From assembly GCA_021815315.1 (NCBI GenBank), contig JAKAHB010000001.1:1-54569 (forward strand): DNA of 54,569 nucleotides, given 5' to 3'. This DNA is from a bacterium. GTDB taxonomy: Bacteria > Patescibacteriota > Minisyncoccia > Portnoybacterales > JAKAHB01. The notes beneath the pieces were generated by a model, which made no database searches, had not been told where the DNA came from, and saw nothing but the letters and a program-made list of their open reading frames with translations. The position numbers and the translations under genes were made by a program. Positions 54,345 through 54,569 of this stretch are shown here, in pieces (within the stretch, counting starts at the first letter, position 1; every line of letters begins with the position of its first letter).

Positions 54345-54373
54345 ATTTTAAAAATTTTTGACAATAGTGTCAA
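54345..54373 (-). promoter_or_regulatory. Sigma70-like promoter reading leftward into the structured intergenic region
   Basis: Minus strand TTGACA (54368-54373), 17 bp spacer, TAAAAT (54345-54350). Confidence 0.55.
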
Positions 54374-54569
54374 ATTAATTTATACACAAATTGTCCACAG
54401 CCGGGAGAATGGCTTCTTGAGACCGAGATTTTCAGTATTGGTCTTCGGCCATTTTTAGTTTTTTTAACACAGAGAAAGACTTAGACGAGGGATGTAACAT
54501 TAAACAACTATTACTGCAAAAAATTTGGTCGGTTGGGGTTTGAGCCTTAATCCGGCGGCTTTGCCAGTG

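Noticed and set aside
54174-54458. 94-aa plus-strand ORF
   Set aside because: Non-ATG start, no domain, overlaps a minus-strand promoter; likely spurious.
1-54569. CRISPR array, IS element, integrase, tRNA or rRNA genes
   Set aside because: None recognised by eye on either strand; tRNAscan-SE, Infernal and minced would be needed to exclude them.

Overview
This window looks like chromosomal DNA from a Patescibacteria/CPR-type bacterium. That placement is inferred from gene content; no rRNA marker was seen. About 45 protein-coding genes are supportable. Left arm: lamin-tail-type fragment, secreted coiled-coil protein, YebC, RuvC, a 7TM / ATP-grasp-retropepsin / ATP-grasp / GT2 block, TyrS, archaeal-type AspRS, PBP1A, phage-holin-4-like membrane protein, Ca2+/H+ antiporter. 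Centre: a bacterial origin neighbourhood (DciA-like, DnaN and DnaA leftward; RpmH, RnpA, YidD, YidC and Jag rightward), then a flippase and two O-antigen-ligase-like proteins. From 23.3 to 35.2 kb on the minus strand lies a type IV secretion-like locus (VirB4, PrgI/VirB3-like, VirB6-like, and a VirB2-like protein with a possible M15-type peptidase domain) with no relaxase or VirD4 seen nearby. Right arm: Lnt, KsgA, UvrD, LysM-M23 peptidase, YifB/ComM, a broken four-helix-bundle gene, sensor kinase, HAD, two PlsC + RNHCP pairs, PheS/PheT, ValS and DksA/TraR. Strongest candidates for undescribed biology: (1) the relaxase-less T4SS-like locus with its pilin-peptidase fusion; (2) the ATP-grasp/retropepsin fusion block; (3) a nested palindrome of about 185 bp directly upstream of valS; (4) a structured intergenic region at 53.95-54.37 kb with mutually exclusive pairings; (5) the repeated RNHCP/PlsC pairing. 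No CRISPR array, IS element, tRNA or rRNA gene was recognised by eye.
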